The notes under the pieces were generated by a model. That model was not told the origin of the DNA. It did not search any database and was given only the letters and a program-made list of their open reading frames with translations. From JADCCX01 sp051649305 (GTDB lineage Bacteria > Pseudomonadota > Alphaproteobacteria > Rhizobiales > Beijerinckiaceae), in NCBI GenBank assembly GCA_051649305.1, contig JBOFGV010000052.1, forward strand, positions 62,001 through 126,000: a stretch of 64,000 nucleotides of DNA, in the 5' to 3' direction. The position numbers and the translations under genes were made by a program. Of the stretch, positions 1 to 9,078 are shown piece by piece (the first letter of the stretch is position 1; every line of letters starts with the position of its first letter).

Positions 1-62
1 GTGTGGATTTCAGGAGTCTGGGACATGAACGGGCTCGTTTATACAGCAGAGCAAAGATGCAA

Positions 63-96
63 ACGGCCCCTCTCTCCAATGAAGAACAGGGGCCGT
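63..96 (-). terminator. Possible hairpin terminator after the TRAP binding protein
   Basis: A perfect 8-bp inverted repeat (ACGGCCCC at 63-70, GGGGCCGT at 89-96) lies just beyond the stop codon of the minus-strand TRAP gene. Only a short T run follows it on the minus strand, so it is a weak candidate for an intrinsic terminator. It could instead be an mRNA 3' end stabiliser. The remaining bases 1-62 show no gene. Confidence 0.4.
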
Positions 97-113
97 CCGG
101 CGATGTCAATTGA

Positions 114-1088
114 TCACTTCACAGCCTGAATCTTGTCCCAGTCAGCCTTGCGATAGCCGAACTGCTCGAAGGTCACGCCCTTGCCGACAGCTTCCAGATA
201 CTCGGCCTTGTTGATCTCGGTGACGGTCAGGCCCTTGTCCTTGAAGAACTGGACGAGCTTGGCTTCGTCAGCCTTGATCTTGTTGGTGGCACGGGCCGCT
301 GCTTCCTGCGTTACGTCTGTCAGGATCTGCTTTTCGGCAGCCGACAGCTTTTCCCACAGGCCCTTGGCCACAACCGTGTTGAGGTGATCCACGATATGGC
401 CTGTCAGAACGATGTGCTTCTGCACTTCGTAGAACTTCTTGGCTTCGATGGTGGTCAGCGGATTTTCCTGTGCTTCCACTGTGCCGTTTTGCAGCGCAAG
501 ATAGACTTCCGCAAAAGCGATTGGCGTGGTGTTGGCACCGCAAGAGCGTGGCATGGCGAGGTAGGCAGGAACATCCGGCACGCGGATCTTCAGGCCACGC
601 ATTTCCGCGCAGGACTTGAAGGCCTTGTTCGATGAAGTGTGGCGGATGCCGTAATAGGTCACAGCCGTGATCTTGTGGCCGGTCTTGTCCTCATAGCCTT
701 TTGTCAGCTCCTTGAAGATGTCGCTCTTGGTATAGGCAAGAAGATGGTCCGCATCACGGAAGGTGAAGGGATAGTAGGTCACGCCAAGGGGTGCATGGGT
801 GCGGGCCGCAAAGCTGGAACCTGACATGATGATGTCTACTGAGCCCAGCGAGAGACCCTGGTTGATGTCTGTTTCCTTGCCGAGCTGCGAGGCCGGGAAT
901 ACCTCGATCTGGTACTTGTTGTTGGTGCGCTTGGCGAACTCGCCAGCGGCCCAAACAGCTTCGGTGTGGAAAGGCTCGGATGTCTCGTAGACATGGCCCC
1001 ATTTCAGTTTGGTCTGTGCCACAGCTGGCATGGCCAGCATGCTAAGGCCTGCAATGGCCGCAAGGGCTGTGAATGTCCGTCTCATCAT
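114..1088 (-). CDS. TRAP transporter substrate-binding protein (DctP family)
   Basis: This is a periplasmic solute receptor of a tripartite ATP-independent (TRAP) transporter, which hands carboxylate-type ligands to a DctQ/DctM membrane pair. The product is about 324 residues, normal for DctP proteins. It has a signal peptide (MMRRTFTALAAIAGLSML, cleavage near AVAQ-TK) and family motifs such as QLGKETD and the conserved Arg region GLKIRVPDVP. I chose the ATG at 1088 over the longer frame because AGGAGG at 1097-1102 lies 8 bases upstream and the signal peptide begins there. The membrane subunits are not in the window; they could lie to the left of base 1, but no permease start is visible in bases 1-113. 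The substrate cannot be predicted. Confidence 0.9.
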   Translation of the reverse strand: MMRRTFTALAAIAGLSMLAMPAVAQTKLKWGHVYETSEPFHTEAVWAAGEFAKRTNNKYQIEVFPASQLGKETDINQGLSLGSVDIIMSGSSFAARTHAPLGVTYYPFTFRDADHLLAYTKSDIFKELTKGYEDKTGHKITAVTYYGIRHTSSNKAFKSCAEMRGLKIRVPDVPAYLAMPRSCGANTTPIAFAEVYLALQNGTVEAQENPLTTIEAKKFYEVQKHIVLTGHIVDHLNTVVAKGLWEKLSAAEKQILTDVTQEAAARATNKIKADEAKLVQFFKDKGLTVTEINKAEYLEAVGKGVTFEQFGYRKADWDKIQAVK

Positions 1089-1244
1089 GGTCGTTTCCTC
1101 CTCGTTATGATGTTCTGGTTGTAGACGTCTTCTTGTCGTCCGGCTCTCGGTGGGCCAGATCTTGGTGCACAAACGTTGCATGCGTCCGGTTGTTTGTCAC
1201 CGGGCTTTTTTGCTGGTTTGAAAATTCTCTGTGATAACGCTGGC

Positions 1245-4073
1245 TTACGTTTTGCGCGGACGGCCCCGTTTGCGTTTTTCAGGCGCAGGTGCAGGGCTGG
1301 CACTGTGGCGTCGATGGGCTGAAAGATCGTCAAAGAGCTTTCTCGCAGGGGCGCGAACCTCCGGGTTGACGTCAAGCAGAAAGCGCTCTCCTCTCACATA
1401 GGCGAGAAACGCCACATAGACCGGCGAGAATTTCTCTGCATTGTCACTGCTTTCAAACCATGCGATCAAGCGCTCGCCATATCCGCGGCTTTCGATGAGA
1501 CGCAGCAATCGCAGCAGGTCTTCCGCGTAAACTGATTTGCCTTCCTCAAGGCCAGCCTCGAGAGCAGATTGCAGATGGTCGGTTGCAGTGCCGAAGTTAT
1601 CATTTAGAACAGCAAGACCTGCATCGATCAAAGCAAGCCCTTCCGGAGCAATACCTTCAAGCTCGGTCCTAAGCGACGCACTTTCGATCACTGCTCCCCT
1701 GGCAATGAAGACCCAAGCCAGATTGGCTTTGTGCATGAAAACATCTTGGCCAGTTTCTATGGCCTGAGTGAAGCTGGTTTCTGCAGCTGCAACATCATTG
1801 TAAATATCAAGCTCTATCCGTCCCTTTTCCATGAAGGCATTTGAACGCACTTCTTTTTGTTCTGGTGCTTCGACATTCTGATCATCGATGATCACTTTTT
1901 CAAAACTGCGCACAGCATCTTCATGCCGTCCAAGTGAACGAAGTGACCGGCCTATTCCTGAACACGCGACTGCAAATATGTTTTTCTGCTCTATCGCAGG
2001 AATTTTTTCTAAAAATTTTATACATTCATTGAGTACAGTTATAGCATCTTCATATTGATTCCTTTGCTCAAATATGCTCCCTATTATGCATTTCATTCTC
2101 ATGAAATACATATTTAATTCATTATTATCATTTATATTAATAGCTTCGTTAATATATGAATTGCTTTTTAAGTAATTTCCTAAATTTACCTCTATTATTG
2201 TCATTTGATTTAATGCTTTTAACGCAATATTTATAATTGTTTTATCTTTAAAGTTTGAATAATTATTTATAATATAATTATAATTTTGTATTAATGTAGT
2301 TTTTTTATTTTTATTTAAAATTTTATCATTTATTATATCATATGCTTTTATTAAAGTGTATTTAATGTTATCATTTTTATTATCTTTGAATTTATTTATT
2401 AATAAATTTAAATAATTATTTGATTCATTTTTATATTTTAATTTTTCTAAAATAACAATTTTATGATAAATTGATGACGCATTAATATATTCTAATGTAC
2501 ATTCATCAGAGGCATTAGTAAATTCAATGCACTTATTAATTATTTCTATTGCATTCTCATAATCTTTATTAGCAATAAATACAATTGATTTTAAATAATC
2601 AAATGCTATTTTAATAAAATCATTAGATTCATTCGCAAAATGGTTTTCAAAAATACTTATTTTTGATAATGCTTCTGTCACACTTCCATTTTCTAACAAT
2701 TTTCGAACTATTGACAAAACTTCAGATATTTTTCCAAAACCCAGAACGGCGTGCTCTTTACTTTTAATTCTGCAAACCTCATCCCAAGCTTCAAGGACCG
2801 CTTCTCTATGATAGGGATGCCAATGGAGATTGCCAACATCCTGCCGCGCCAGTTCCGCCATACGGCCCAGTTCGTCGCTGCTGAAAAGGCGTGTCAGAAA
2901 GATCGTCAGCCATTTCAGTTTCTGCTTGGCGCGGCGCGTGCCATGGCGCATCAAATACCAGATATTGAGGAAGCGTTCGCTCAGCTGATAGCCTGCGCGC
3001 GCGCCTGATGTCTGGACTTCCTCAATGAAACCATCCTTGCGCAGGCGGTTCAGCTGGCCGGAAATGGTGGTGATTTCGATGCCTGTGTTCTGCGCCAGAA
3101 CATGGGAAGTGATGGGGTCCCAGTTCAGGGCCACAGCATCAACCACGGCCCTTTGTTGCGCAGTCTGATAATCCTCGATGCGCGCTTTGTAAAAAGGCGT
3201 CACCTGATCCAGCAGCACTTCGAGGTCCGCAAAAATCGTGGCGCTTTCGTTGCGTTCCATCAGCTGGTAAATCAGCGCCAGCACGCGCGGGTTTCCGCCT
3301 GTCAGGGTGTAGAGCGTGCGCAGACGCTCTGGCTGTGTCGCAATGATTTTTCTGACTGGCTCCCCCGCCTCTCCGCGCGCATCAGCCAAGGCCCGCATGC
3401 ATTCAAGCAGTTCAAATTCTGTCAGCGGTTCCAGAAACTGCGGATTGAAAAACTCATAAAATGCATCTTCGCGGTCAGCCCCTTGCGACAGCAACTGTGT
3501 GGAGGCACCTATAACGACAGGACCATCTTTCATCTGGAGATAGCGGCGTAACGCCCAACGCTCCTGTGCACTCAAGGCATTGAGAATCAGATCAAGATTG
3601 TCGAGTAGTAACACTGGACGACAGTGCAATGCAGTGCAATGGCCAAGGAATCCTTCTGCCGCCCTTTCAGCATCGCGCCACTCTGGCGATGCAATGGCTG
3701 TATCAAGCGTGGCAGCCAGAGTGTCGTTGCCATTGGCCTCACACCACTCTGCCAGTGCCTCGCCGCAGTTGCGCCAGAAGGCATCCAGCGAGATGACATT
3801 GTATTGTTCCTCCCGGAATCTGAGTGGCAGCAAACGTTCCTTCAGCTGACCATCAGTGCTGATTTCGATAGCAATGCGCCGTAACAGGGAGGATTTTCCC
3901 ATGCCGCGCGCACCGATGATAATCTGGTGTTCGGTTGTTCCACTTTTCAGAACAGACCGCAGGGCATTGGCAAGCGCAGACAGAACCTCCTTGCGGGCGA
4001 CAAAGTTGGCGATGAAATTATCATCGCTGAGGCGGCTCTGGTTATAGAGCGATATTCCTGCCTGCGTGCTCAT
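1245..4073 (-). CDS. P-loop NTPase with winged helix, TPR-like repeats and AT-hook-like tail
   Basis: This 942-residue protein has an N-terminal AAA/STAND-like NTPase: Walker A GARGMGKSS at residues 54-62, Walker B VLLLDNLDL at 154-162, and VVIGAST as a sensor-like strand near 186-192. A winged-helix segment follows at about 320-370. Long helical TPR-like repeats cover about 440-850. The tail KRKRGRPRKT (933-942) contains the GRP core of an AT-hook. The ATG at 4073 overlaps the stop of the upstream NTPase gene by 4 bases (ATGA), so the two are translationally coupled. Residues about 440-700 are encoded by extremely AT-rich DNA (about 1980-2750) inside an otherwise GC-rich frame and are rich in Asn, Ile, Lys and Tyr. 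The architecture resembles signal-transducing STAND NTPases, but I see no effector domain. Function unknown. Confidence 0.85.
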   Translation of the reverse strand: MSTQAGISLYNQSRLSDDNFIANFVARKEVLSALANALRSVLKSGTTEHQIIIGARGMGKSSLLRRIAIEISTDGQLKERLLPLRFREEQYNVISLDAFWRNCGEALAEWCEANGNDTLAATLDTAIASPEWRDAERAAEGFLGHCTALHCRPVLLLDNLDLILNALSAQERWALRRYLQMKDGPVVIGASTQLLSQGADREDAFYEFFNPQFLEPLTEFELLECMRALADARGEAGEPVRKIIATQPERLRTLYTLTGGNPRVLALIYQLMERNESATIFADLEVLLDQVTPFYKARIEDYQTAQQRAVVDAVALNWDPITSHVLAQNTGIEITTISGQLNRLRKDGFIEEVQTSGARAGYQLSERFLNIWYLMRHGTRRAKQKLKWLTIFLTRLFSSDELGRMAELARQDVGNLHWHPYHREAVLEAWDEVCRIKSKEHAVLGFGKISEVLSIVRKLLENGSVTEALSKISIFENHFANESNDFIKIAFDYLKSIVFIANKDYENAIEIINKCIEFTNASDECTLEYINASSIYHKIVILEKLKYKNESNNYLNLLINKFKDNKNDNIKYTLIKAYDIINDKILNKNKKTTLIQNYNYIINNYSNFKDKTIINIALKALNQMTIIEVNLGNYLKSNSYINEAININDNNELNMYFMRMKCIIGSIFEQRNQYEDAITVLNECIKFLEKIPAIEQKNIFAVACSGIGRSLRSLGRHEDAVRSFEKVIIDDQNVEAPEQKEVRSNAFMEKGRIELDIYNDVAAAETSFTQAIETGQDVFMHKANLAWVFIARGAVIESASLRTELEGIAPEGLALIDAGLAVLNDNFGTATDHLQSALEAGLEEGKSVYAEDLLRLLRLIESRGYGERLIAWFESSDNAEKFSPVYVAFLAYVRGERFLLDVNPEVRAPARKLFDDLSAHRRHSASPAPAPEKRKRGRPRKT

Positions 4074-5209
4074 GATGCAGCGTACTCCTGCCAGTAGCGC
4101 CGCAACAAACCGGACTGAAATTTCCACCGATTGTCAGTTTTGACGAGATACCCGTCTTTTTGAAGAACGATCAGATCATCCTTCAGTTGCCGTGTTTGAA
4201 CCTGCATCTCTCCATCATTCAGCCGGGTCAGGAAGGTGGCTTCAATTTCGCCCTTATCCTGCTCACTGGCTATATTCAGAATGGTCTGAAGGCGCTTTGT
4301 ATCCGGAGGATCAAAGTTTTTCTCTATATGCTCTTTCCATGGCGAGAAGTGCAGTCGATAGTTTGGCGTCAGGAAAAGATCGACTGCTTTCAGGACATCG
4401 TCACTTGTTGCGAGGTCGCCAGTCCCGGGTGCCGCGATTTGTTTGCTTGGCCTGATGCAGTTTGCAATTTGCCTGATGTAGTAAGGCGAAAGCCAGCCCA
4501 ATGCGTTGGTCAAGGTCTGGAATGCATTGTTCTCAAACTGAAACTGCTTCGACAACGGGCCTTTGTCGCAAAGCTCCTGCATGTAGGAGCGTGCTTCAAG
4601 CTCGGTGAACGGTTCCAGAATATAGCTTTCATAGTCCAGAAGCGCGCCTTCCGCACTAAAACGGCGGGATATGATATCCAGACCAACTGACCCTGTGAGG
4701 AACCAGGAAACATTCCGGAAAGCCAATTGCAGCTTGCGCAGGTGGTATAGCAAGCCTCTGGTTGCCTCCGGATCTTTTTTGGACAGAACCAGAATGAAAA
4801 GCGCTATTTCGTCAATCATGATGACAGAACGGGCTTTCTCAGCATTCAGACTTTCAACCAGCACCTCGAGAAACTGACGATGATCGACCTTACCGAGGGC
4901 TTGCGAGAGGCTTTCGGCATTCTCAAAAGCCTGCTTTGCTCTCACACGAAGCTGATCAAGCATCCGTTTTTTCAGATCTTTTTGCTTTTCAATTTCTCCA
5001 CAAAGCGCGCGAAGGAATTTCTCTTCACTGTCCATGCCCTGAACATCAAGACTGATACAATTCCAGTTCTCTTTAACGAGGTCTTTTGCAACCTCGTGCA
5101 TCAACCACGTCTTGCCTATGCGGCGTGGTGCCAGCATCAAGATGCTTGCGCCCTGCCTGAGGAGCTTTGCAATTTCTGCGCGCTCGTTTAGCCGATGATG
5201 ACTGGACAT
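4070..5209 (-). CDS. P-loop ATPase (archaeal-ATPase/STAND-like), first gene of an NTPase pair
   Basis: This 379-residue predicted ATPase has Walker A APRRIGKT at residues 27-34, Walker B SVIMIDEIALF at 128-138, and FLTGSVGLD (170-178) as a sensor-I-like strand. A winged-helix-like C-terminus covers about 310-379 (QLKDDLIVLQKDGYLVK). It resembles the archaeal ATPase group of STAND-related NTPases that act on DNA or as switches. The ATG at 5209 is supported by GAGGAG at 5219-5224 (9-base spacing) and by a promoter-like pair at 5236-5264. Its stop overlaps the start of the larger NTPase gene by 4 bases, so the products probably work together, perhaps as a complex. Substrate and process are unknown. 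A defence or stress-switch role is only inference. Confidence 0.85.
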   Translation of the reverse strand: MSSHHRLNERAEIAKLLRQGASILMLAPRRIGKTWLMHEVAKDLVKENWNCISLDVQGMDSEEKFLRALCGEIEKQKDLKKRMLDQLRVRAKQAFENAESLSQALGKVDHRQFLEVLVESLNAEKARSVIMIDEIALFILVLSKKDPEATRGLLYHLRKLQLAFRNVSWFLTGSVGLDIISRRFSAEGALLDYESYILEPFTELEARSYMQELCDKGPLSKQFQFENNAFQTLTNALGWLSPYYIRQIANCIRPSKQIAAPGTGDLATSDDVLKAVDLFLTPNYRLHFSPWKEHIEKNFDPPDTKRLQTILNIASEQDKGEIEATFLTRLNDGEMQVQTRQLKDDLIVLQKDGYLVKTDNRWKFQSGLLRRYWQEYAAS

Positions 5210-5235
5210 GCGCGGATGCTCCTCACTGATAGCGA

Positions 5236-5264
5236 GGAATATCGACGATTTATTCGATTGTCAA
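5236..5264 (-). promoter_or_regulatory. Candidate promoter of the NTPase pair
   Basis: On the minus strand a consensus TTGACA (5259-5264) is followed after 17 bases by TATTCC (5236-5241). This is a perfect -35 with a weak -10 of a vegetative promoter. It ends 27 bases before the ATPase start codon at 5209. It separates the NTPase pair from metH upstream. Confidence 0.5.
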
Positions 5265-5273
5265 TTTATTTAA

Positions 5274-5307
5274 AAATGAATTTATTCAAAATCAGATAAA
5301 TTCATTT
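5274..5307. repeat. AT-rich 12-bp inverted repeat upstream of the NTPase pair
   Basis: Perfect 12-base arms AAATGAATTTAT (5274-5285) and ATAAATTCATTT (5296-5307) flank a 10-base spacer. A third related half-site (CAATTTATT) sits next to it, around 5262-5270. The repeat lies just upstream of the -35 element and just beyond the metH stop. The stem is nearly free of G and C, so it is a poor terminator. It fits better as an operator or upstream element. Confidence 0.5.
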
Positions 5308-5313
5308 CATCCC

Positions 5314-8300
5314 TTATTCCGCCGCCTGCAACCGGTAATCCGCCGGTTCGTAGTTGAGGATCGGGGCGAGCCAGCGCTCGACTGCGGCGATGTCCATGCC
5401 TTTGCGCTCGGCATACTCTTCCACCTGATCGCGCTCCACCTTGGCGACACCAAAGTAATGCGCATCGGGGTGACCGATGTAGAGGCCCGAGACGGATGAA
5501 CCCGGCCACATGGCGAAGCTCTCGGTCAGGGTCACGCCAATCTTCTTGTCCGGCTGCAGAAGGCTCCACAGCGTTGCTTTCTCGGTGTGGTCAGGCTGTG
5601 CAGGATAGCCGGGGGCCGGGCGAATACCGCGGTATTCTTCCATGATCAGCTGTTCAGGCGAGGTCTTCTCATCCGCCGCATAGCCCCAGAATTCGCGCCG
5701 CACGCGGGCGTGCATGAACTCGGCAAAGGCTTCCGCCAGACGGTCAGCCAGGGCTTTCGCCATGATCGAAGAATAGTCGTCATTGCGGCCTTCGAACTTC
5801 TTCGAAATCTCGTCTTCGCCGATGCCGGACGTGACCACAAAGCCACCGATGTAATCCGCCACGCCGGTTTCACGCGGGGCAACGAAATCGCTCATAGCGG
5901 TGTTGGAGCGGCCATCACGCTTGGACAATTGCTGACGCAGGGTATGGAAGGTCGCGAGCTTCTCCGTGCGGCTTTCGCCGGTGTAGAGCACGATGTCATC
6001 ACCCACCGTGTTGGCGGGCCAGAAGCCGATCACGGCCTTCGCCTGATACCAGCGCTCGTCAACGATGCGCTTGAGCATCTTCTTCGCATCTTCGTACAAA
6101 CCACGCGCTGCTTCTCCCTGCTTTTCATCCTCAAGGATGGCGGGGAAACGGCCCTTGAGTTCCCATGTCTGGAAGAACGGTGTCCAGTCGATATAGGGCA
6201 CCAGCTCCTCAAGACTTTGGGTCGAGATTGTGCGCGTGCCGGTGAAGCTCGGCTTCTTGACGCTGTAATCCGTCCAGTCGATCTTGAACGGATTGGCGCG
6301 GGCCTTTGCAAGAGGCAGGCGCTGCTTGTCCCGCTCCGAGCGGGCATGGGCATCGGCCACCTTGATGTATTCCTGCTTGATGTTGGCGATGTACTCACCC
6401 TTGCTGTCATCGTTGAGCAGGGACGAGACAACACCCACGGCGCGCGAAGCATCGGTGACATAGACTGTCTGGCCCTTGGCGTAATTGGGGTCGATCTTGA
6501 CGGCGGTATGCACGCGCGAGGTGGTGGCACCACCGATGAGCAACGGAATGCTCATGCCCTCGCGCTCCATCTCGGCGGCGACATGCACCATTTCATCCAA
6601 AGACGGCGTGATGAGGCCAGAAAGGCCGATGATATCCACCTTATGCTTTTTCGCCTCGTCCAGAATACGGGCAGCAGGCACCATAACGCCAAGATCAATC
6701 ACCTCATAGTTGTTGCACTGAAGCACAACACCCACGATGTTCTTGCCGATATCATGCACGTCGCCCTTGACGGTGGCCATCAGCACCTTGCCCGCAGCAG
6801 GCTTGTCAGCAAGGCCAGACTCTTCGCGCTCTTTCGCCATGAATGGCTCGAGATGCGCAACGGACTGCTTCATGACGCGGGCAGATTTGACGACCTGCGG
6901 CAGGAACATCTTGCCCGCGCCAAAGAGGTCTCCCACTACATTCATGCCGGCCATCAACGGGCCTTCAATGACATGCAGTGGTCGGGCAACACCAAGGCGC
7001 GCCTCTTCGGTGTCAGCCACGATGTATTCCGTGATGCCGTTGACCAGCGCATGCTCCAGCCGCTTTTCAACGCTCCAGCTGCGCCATTCGATGTTATCGT
7101 TTTTCGCTTCGCCCTGCTTGCCATGGGCAGCAAAGCGGGGGGCAGCATCCAGCAACCGCTCGGTGGAATCCTTGCGGCGGTTCAACACCACATCTTCGCA
7201 AAGTTCCCGCAGCTCAGGATCAAGGTTCTCGTAAACCGCGAGCTGACCAGCATTGACGATACCCATGTCCATACCAAGATTGATGGCGTGGTAGAGGAAC
7301 ACGGAGTGCATCGCCTCGCGCACGGGCTCGTTGCCACGGAAGGAGAACGACAGGTTCGAGATGCCGCCCGAGATATGGGCGTGGGGCAGATTGGTCTTGA
7401 TGAATTTCACGGCATCGATGAAATCAACGCCGTAGTTGTCATGCTCCTCGATGCCGGTGGCGACGGCAAAGACGTTTGGATCGAAGATGATGTCTTCCGG
7501 CGGAAAGCCAACATCCTCAGTCAGGATCTTGTAGGCGCGGGCGCAAATCTCGCTCTTGCGTGCGAAAGTATCAGCCTGCCCCTGTTCATCGAAGGCCATG
7601 ACGACAACAGCCGCACCGTATTTGCGCACGGTCTTGGCCTCGGCAATGAATTTCTCGACGCCTTCTTTCATGGAAATCGAGTTGACGATGGCCTTGCCCT
7701 GCACGCATTTCAGGCCAGCCTCGATGACATGGAATTTGGACGAGTCGACCATCACCGGCACGCGCGCAATATCCGGTTCTGCCGCAATGAGATTGAGGAA
7801 GGTGGTCATCGCCTTTTCGGCGTCGAGCAAGCCTTCATCCATGTTGATGTCGATGATCTGCGCGCCGTTCTGCACCTGATCGCGCGCCACATCGAGCGCC
7901 TCATCGTACTTGTCTTCCTTGATGAGTTTGCGGAAGCGGGCCGAACCCGTCACATTGGTGCGTTCACCCACGTTGACGAAGCGGATATTCTCGCTGAGCG
8001 TAAATGGCTCAAGGCCTGACAGCTTCATCAGCTGAGGCACTTCCGGGATTGGCCGTGGCTTCTTGCCCTTCATGACCTCAGCGATGGCGCGGATATGCGC
8101 TGGCGTGGAACCGCAGCAGCCGCCCACAATGTTGATGAGACCGCTGTCAGCGAACTCTGCCACCAGCGAGGCCATGTATTCAGGGCTCTCGTCATACATG
8201 CCGAATTCGTTGGGCAGGCCAGCATTGGGATAGGCGCAGATAAAGGTATCGGCAGCGCGTGAAAGCTCGGCAAGGTGAGCACGCATTTCGCGTGCACCCA

Positions 8301-9063
8301 GCGCGCAGTTCAGGCCGATTGTGAAGGGGTTGGAATGGCGTACAGAATTCCAGAAGGCGGACGGCGTCTGACCCGACAAGGTACGCCCTGAAAGGTCCGT
8401 AATCGTGCCGGAAATCATGATCGGCAACTCAACACCTTCGCTCTCGAAAGCCTCAAGTACAGCAACAATCGCTGCCTTGGCATTCAGCGTATCGAAGATC
8501 GTCTCGATCAGGATGAGTTCAGCACCGCCGTTGATCAGGCCGCGCGCCTGCTCATTGTAGGAAATGCGCACCTCATCAAAGCTAACGGCGCGAAAACCGG
8601 GGTTGTTCACATCGGGCGAAATCGAAAGCGTGCGGTTGGTCGGGCCAATAGCACCTGCCACGAAACGGCGGCGACCATCGCGCTTTTCTGCTTCCACTGC
8701 GGCTTCGCGGGCAAGGCGTGCGCCTTCCACGTTCAGCTCATAGGCCAGCGCTTCCATGTGATAATCGGCCTGCGCAATGGTGGTTGAGGAAAAGGTGTTC
8801 GTCTCAACGATATCCGCACCCGCCATGAAATAATCGAGGTGGATATCGCGCATCGCGTCGGGCTGCGTCAGGATCAGCAGGTCGTTGTTGCCTTTGACAT
8901 CATGGTTCCAGCCGGCAAAACGCTCGCCGCGAAAATCGCTTTCAGAAAATTTGCGGTCCTGAATTTCCGTGCCCATGGCACCATCAAGAATCAGAATGCG
9001 CTCGGAAGCGGCCTGCTTGAGAGCGGCCAGAACGTCTGTACCATTGGCTTTTTTCAAAGACAT
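5314..9063 (-). CDS. metH: Cobalamin-dependent methionine synthase MetH
   Basis: This enzyme transfers a methyl group from 5-methyltetrahydrofolate to homocysteine through methylcobalamin. The product is about 1249 residues, full length for MetH. Modules in order are: homocysteine/zinc domain (about 1-340, ligand motif GGCCGSTPAH), pterin-binding domain (about 360-620, starting near FVNVGERTNVTGS), cobalamin cap and B12-binding domain with DVHDIGKN near residue 770, and the C-terminal AdoMet reactivation domain. I chose ATG 9063 because GGAG at 9072-9075 lies 8 bases upstream; a GTG at 9072 is the alternative. It is probably co-transcribed with metF, from which a RIME-like element separates it. 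The long ORFs antisense to this gene are codon-bias shadows. Confidence 0.98.
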   Translation of the reverse strand: MSLKKANGTDVLAALKQAASERILILDGAMGTEIQDRKFSESDFRGERFAGWNHDVKGNNDLLILTQPDAMRDIHLDYFMAGADIVETNTFSSTTIAQADYHMEALAYELNVEGARLAREAAVEAEKRDGRRRFVAGAIGPTNRTLSISPDVNNPGFRAVSFDEVRISYNEQARGLINGGAELILIETIFDTLNAKAAIVAVLEAFESEGVELPIMISGTITDLSGRTLSGQTPSAFWNSVRHSNPFTIGLNCALGAREMRAHLAELSRAADTFICAYPNAGLPNEFGMYDESPEYMASLVAEFADSGLINIVGGCCGSTPAHIRAIAEVMKGKKPRPIPEVPQLMKLSGLEPFTLSENIRFVNVGERTNVTGSARFRKLIKEDKYDEALDVARDQVQNGAQIIDINMDEGLLDAEKAMTTFLNLIAAEPDIARVPVMVDSSKFHVIEAGLKCVQGKAIVNSISMKEGVEKFIAEAKTVRKYGAAVVVMAFDEQGQADTFARKSEICARAYKILTEDVGFPPEDIIFDPNVFAVATGIEEHDNYGVDFIDAVKFIKTNLPHAHISGGISNLSFSFRGNEPVREAMHSVFLYHAINLGMDMGIVNAGQLAVYENLDPELRELCEDVVLNRRKDSTERLLDAAPRFAAHGKQGEAKNDNIEWRSWSVEKRLEHALVNGITEYIVADTEEARLGVARPLHVIEGPLMAGMNVVGDLFGAGKMFLPQVVKSARVMKQSVAHLEPFMAKEREESGLADKPAAGKVLMATVKGDVHDIGKNIVGVVLQCNNYEVIDLGVMVPAARILDEAKKHKVDIIGLSGLITPSLDEMVHVAAEMEREGMSIPLLIGGATTSRVHTAVKIDPNYAKGQTVYVTDASRAVGVVSSLLNDDSKGEYIANIKQEYIKVADAHARSERDKQRLPLAKARANPFKIDWTDYSVKKPSFTGTRTISTQSLEELVPYIDWTPFFQTWELKGRFPAILEDEKQGEAARGLYEDAKKMLKRIVDERWYQAKAVIGFWPANTVGDDIVLYTGESRTEKLATFHTLRQQLSKRDGRSNTAMSDFVAPRETGVADYIGGFVVTSGIGEDEISKKFEGRNDDYSSIMAKALADRLAEAFAEFMHARVRREFWGYAADEKTSPEQLIMEEYRGIRPAPGYPAQPDHTEKATLWSLLQPDKKIGVTLTESFAMWPGSSVSGLYIGHPDAHYFGVAKVERDQVEEYAERKGMDIAAVERWLAPILNYEPADYRLQAAE

Positions 9064-9078
9064 ACTCTGCACTCCGTT

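Noticed and set aside
5587..8019. 810-codon open frame on the plus strand
   Set aside because: It lies wholly antisense to metH, a certain gene. High GC and codon bias keep such frames open, and the protein has no recognisable family or ribosome-binding site.
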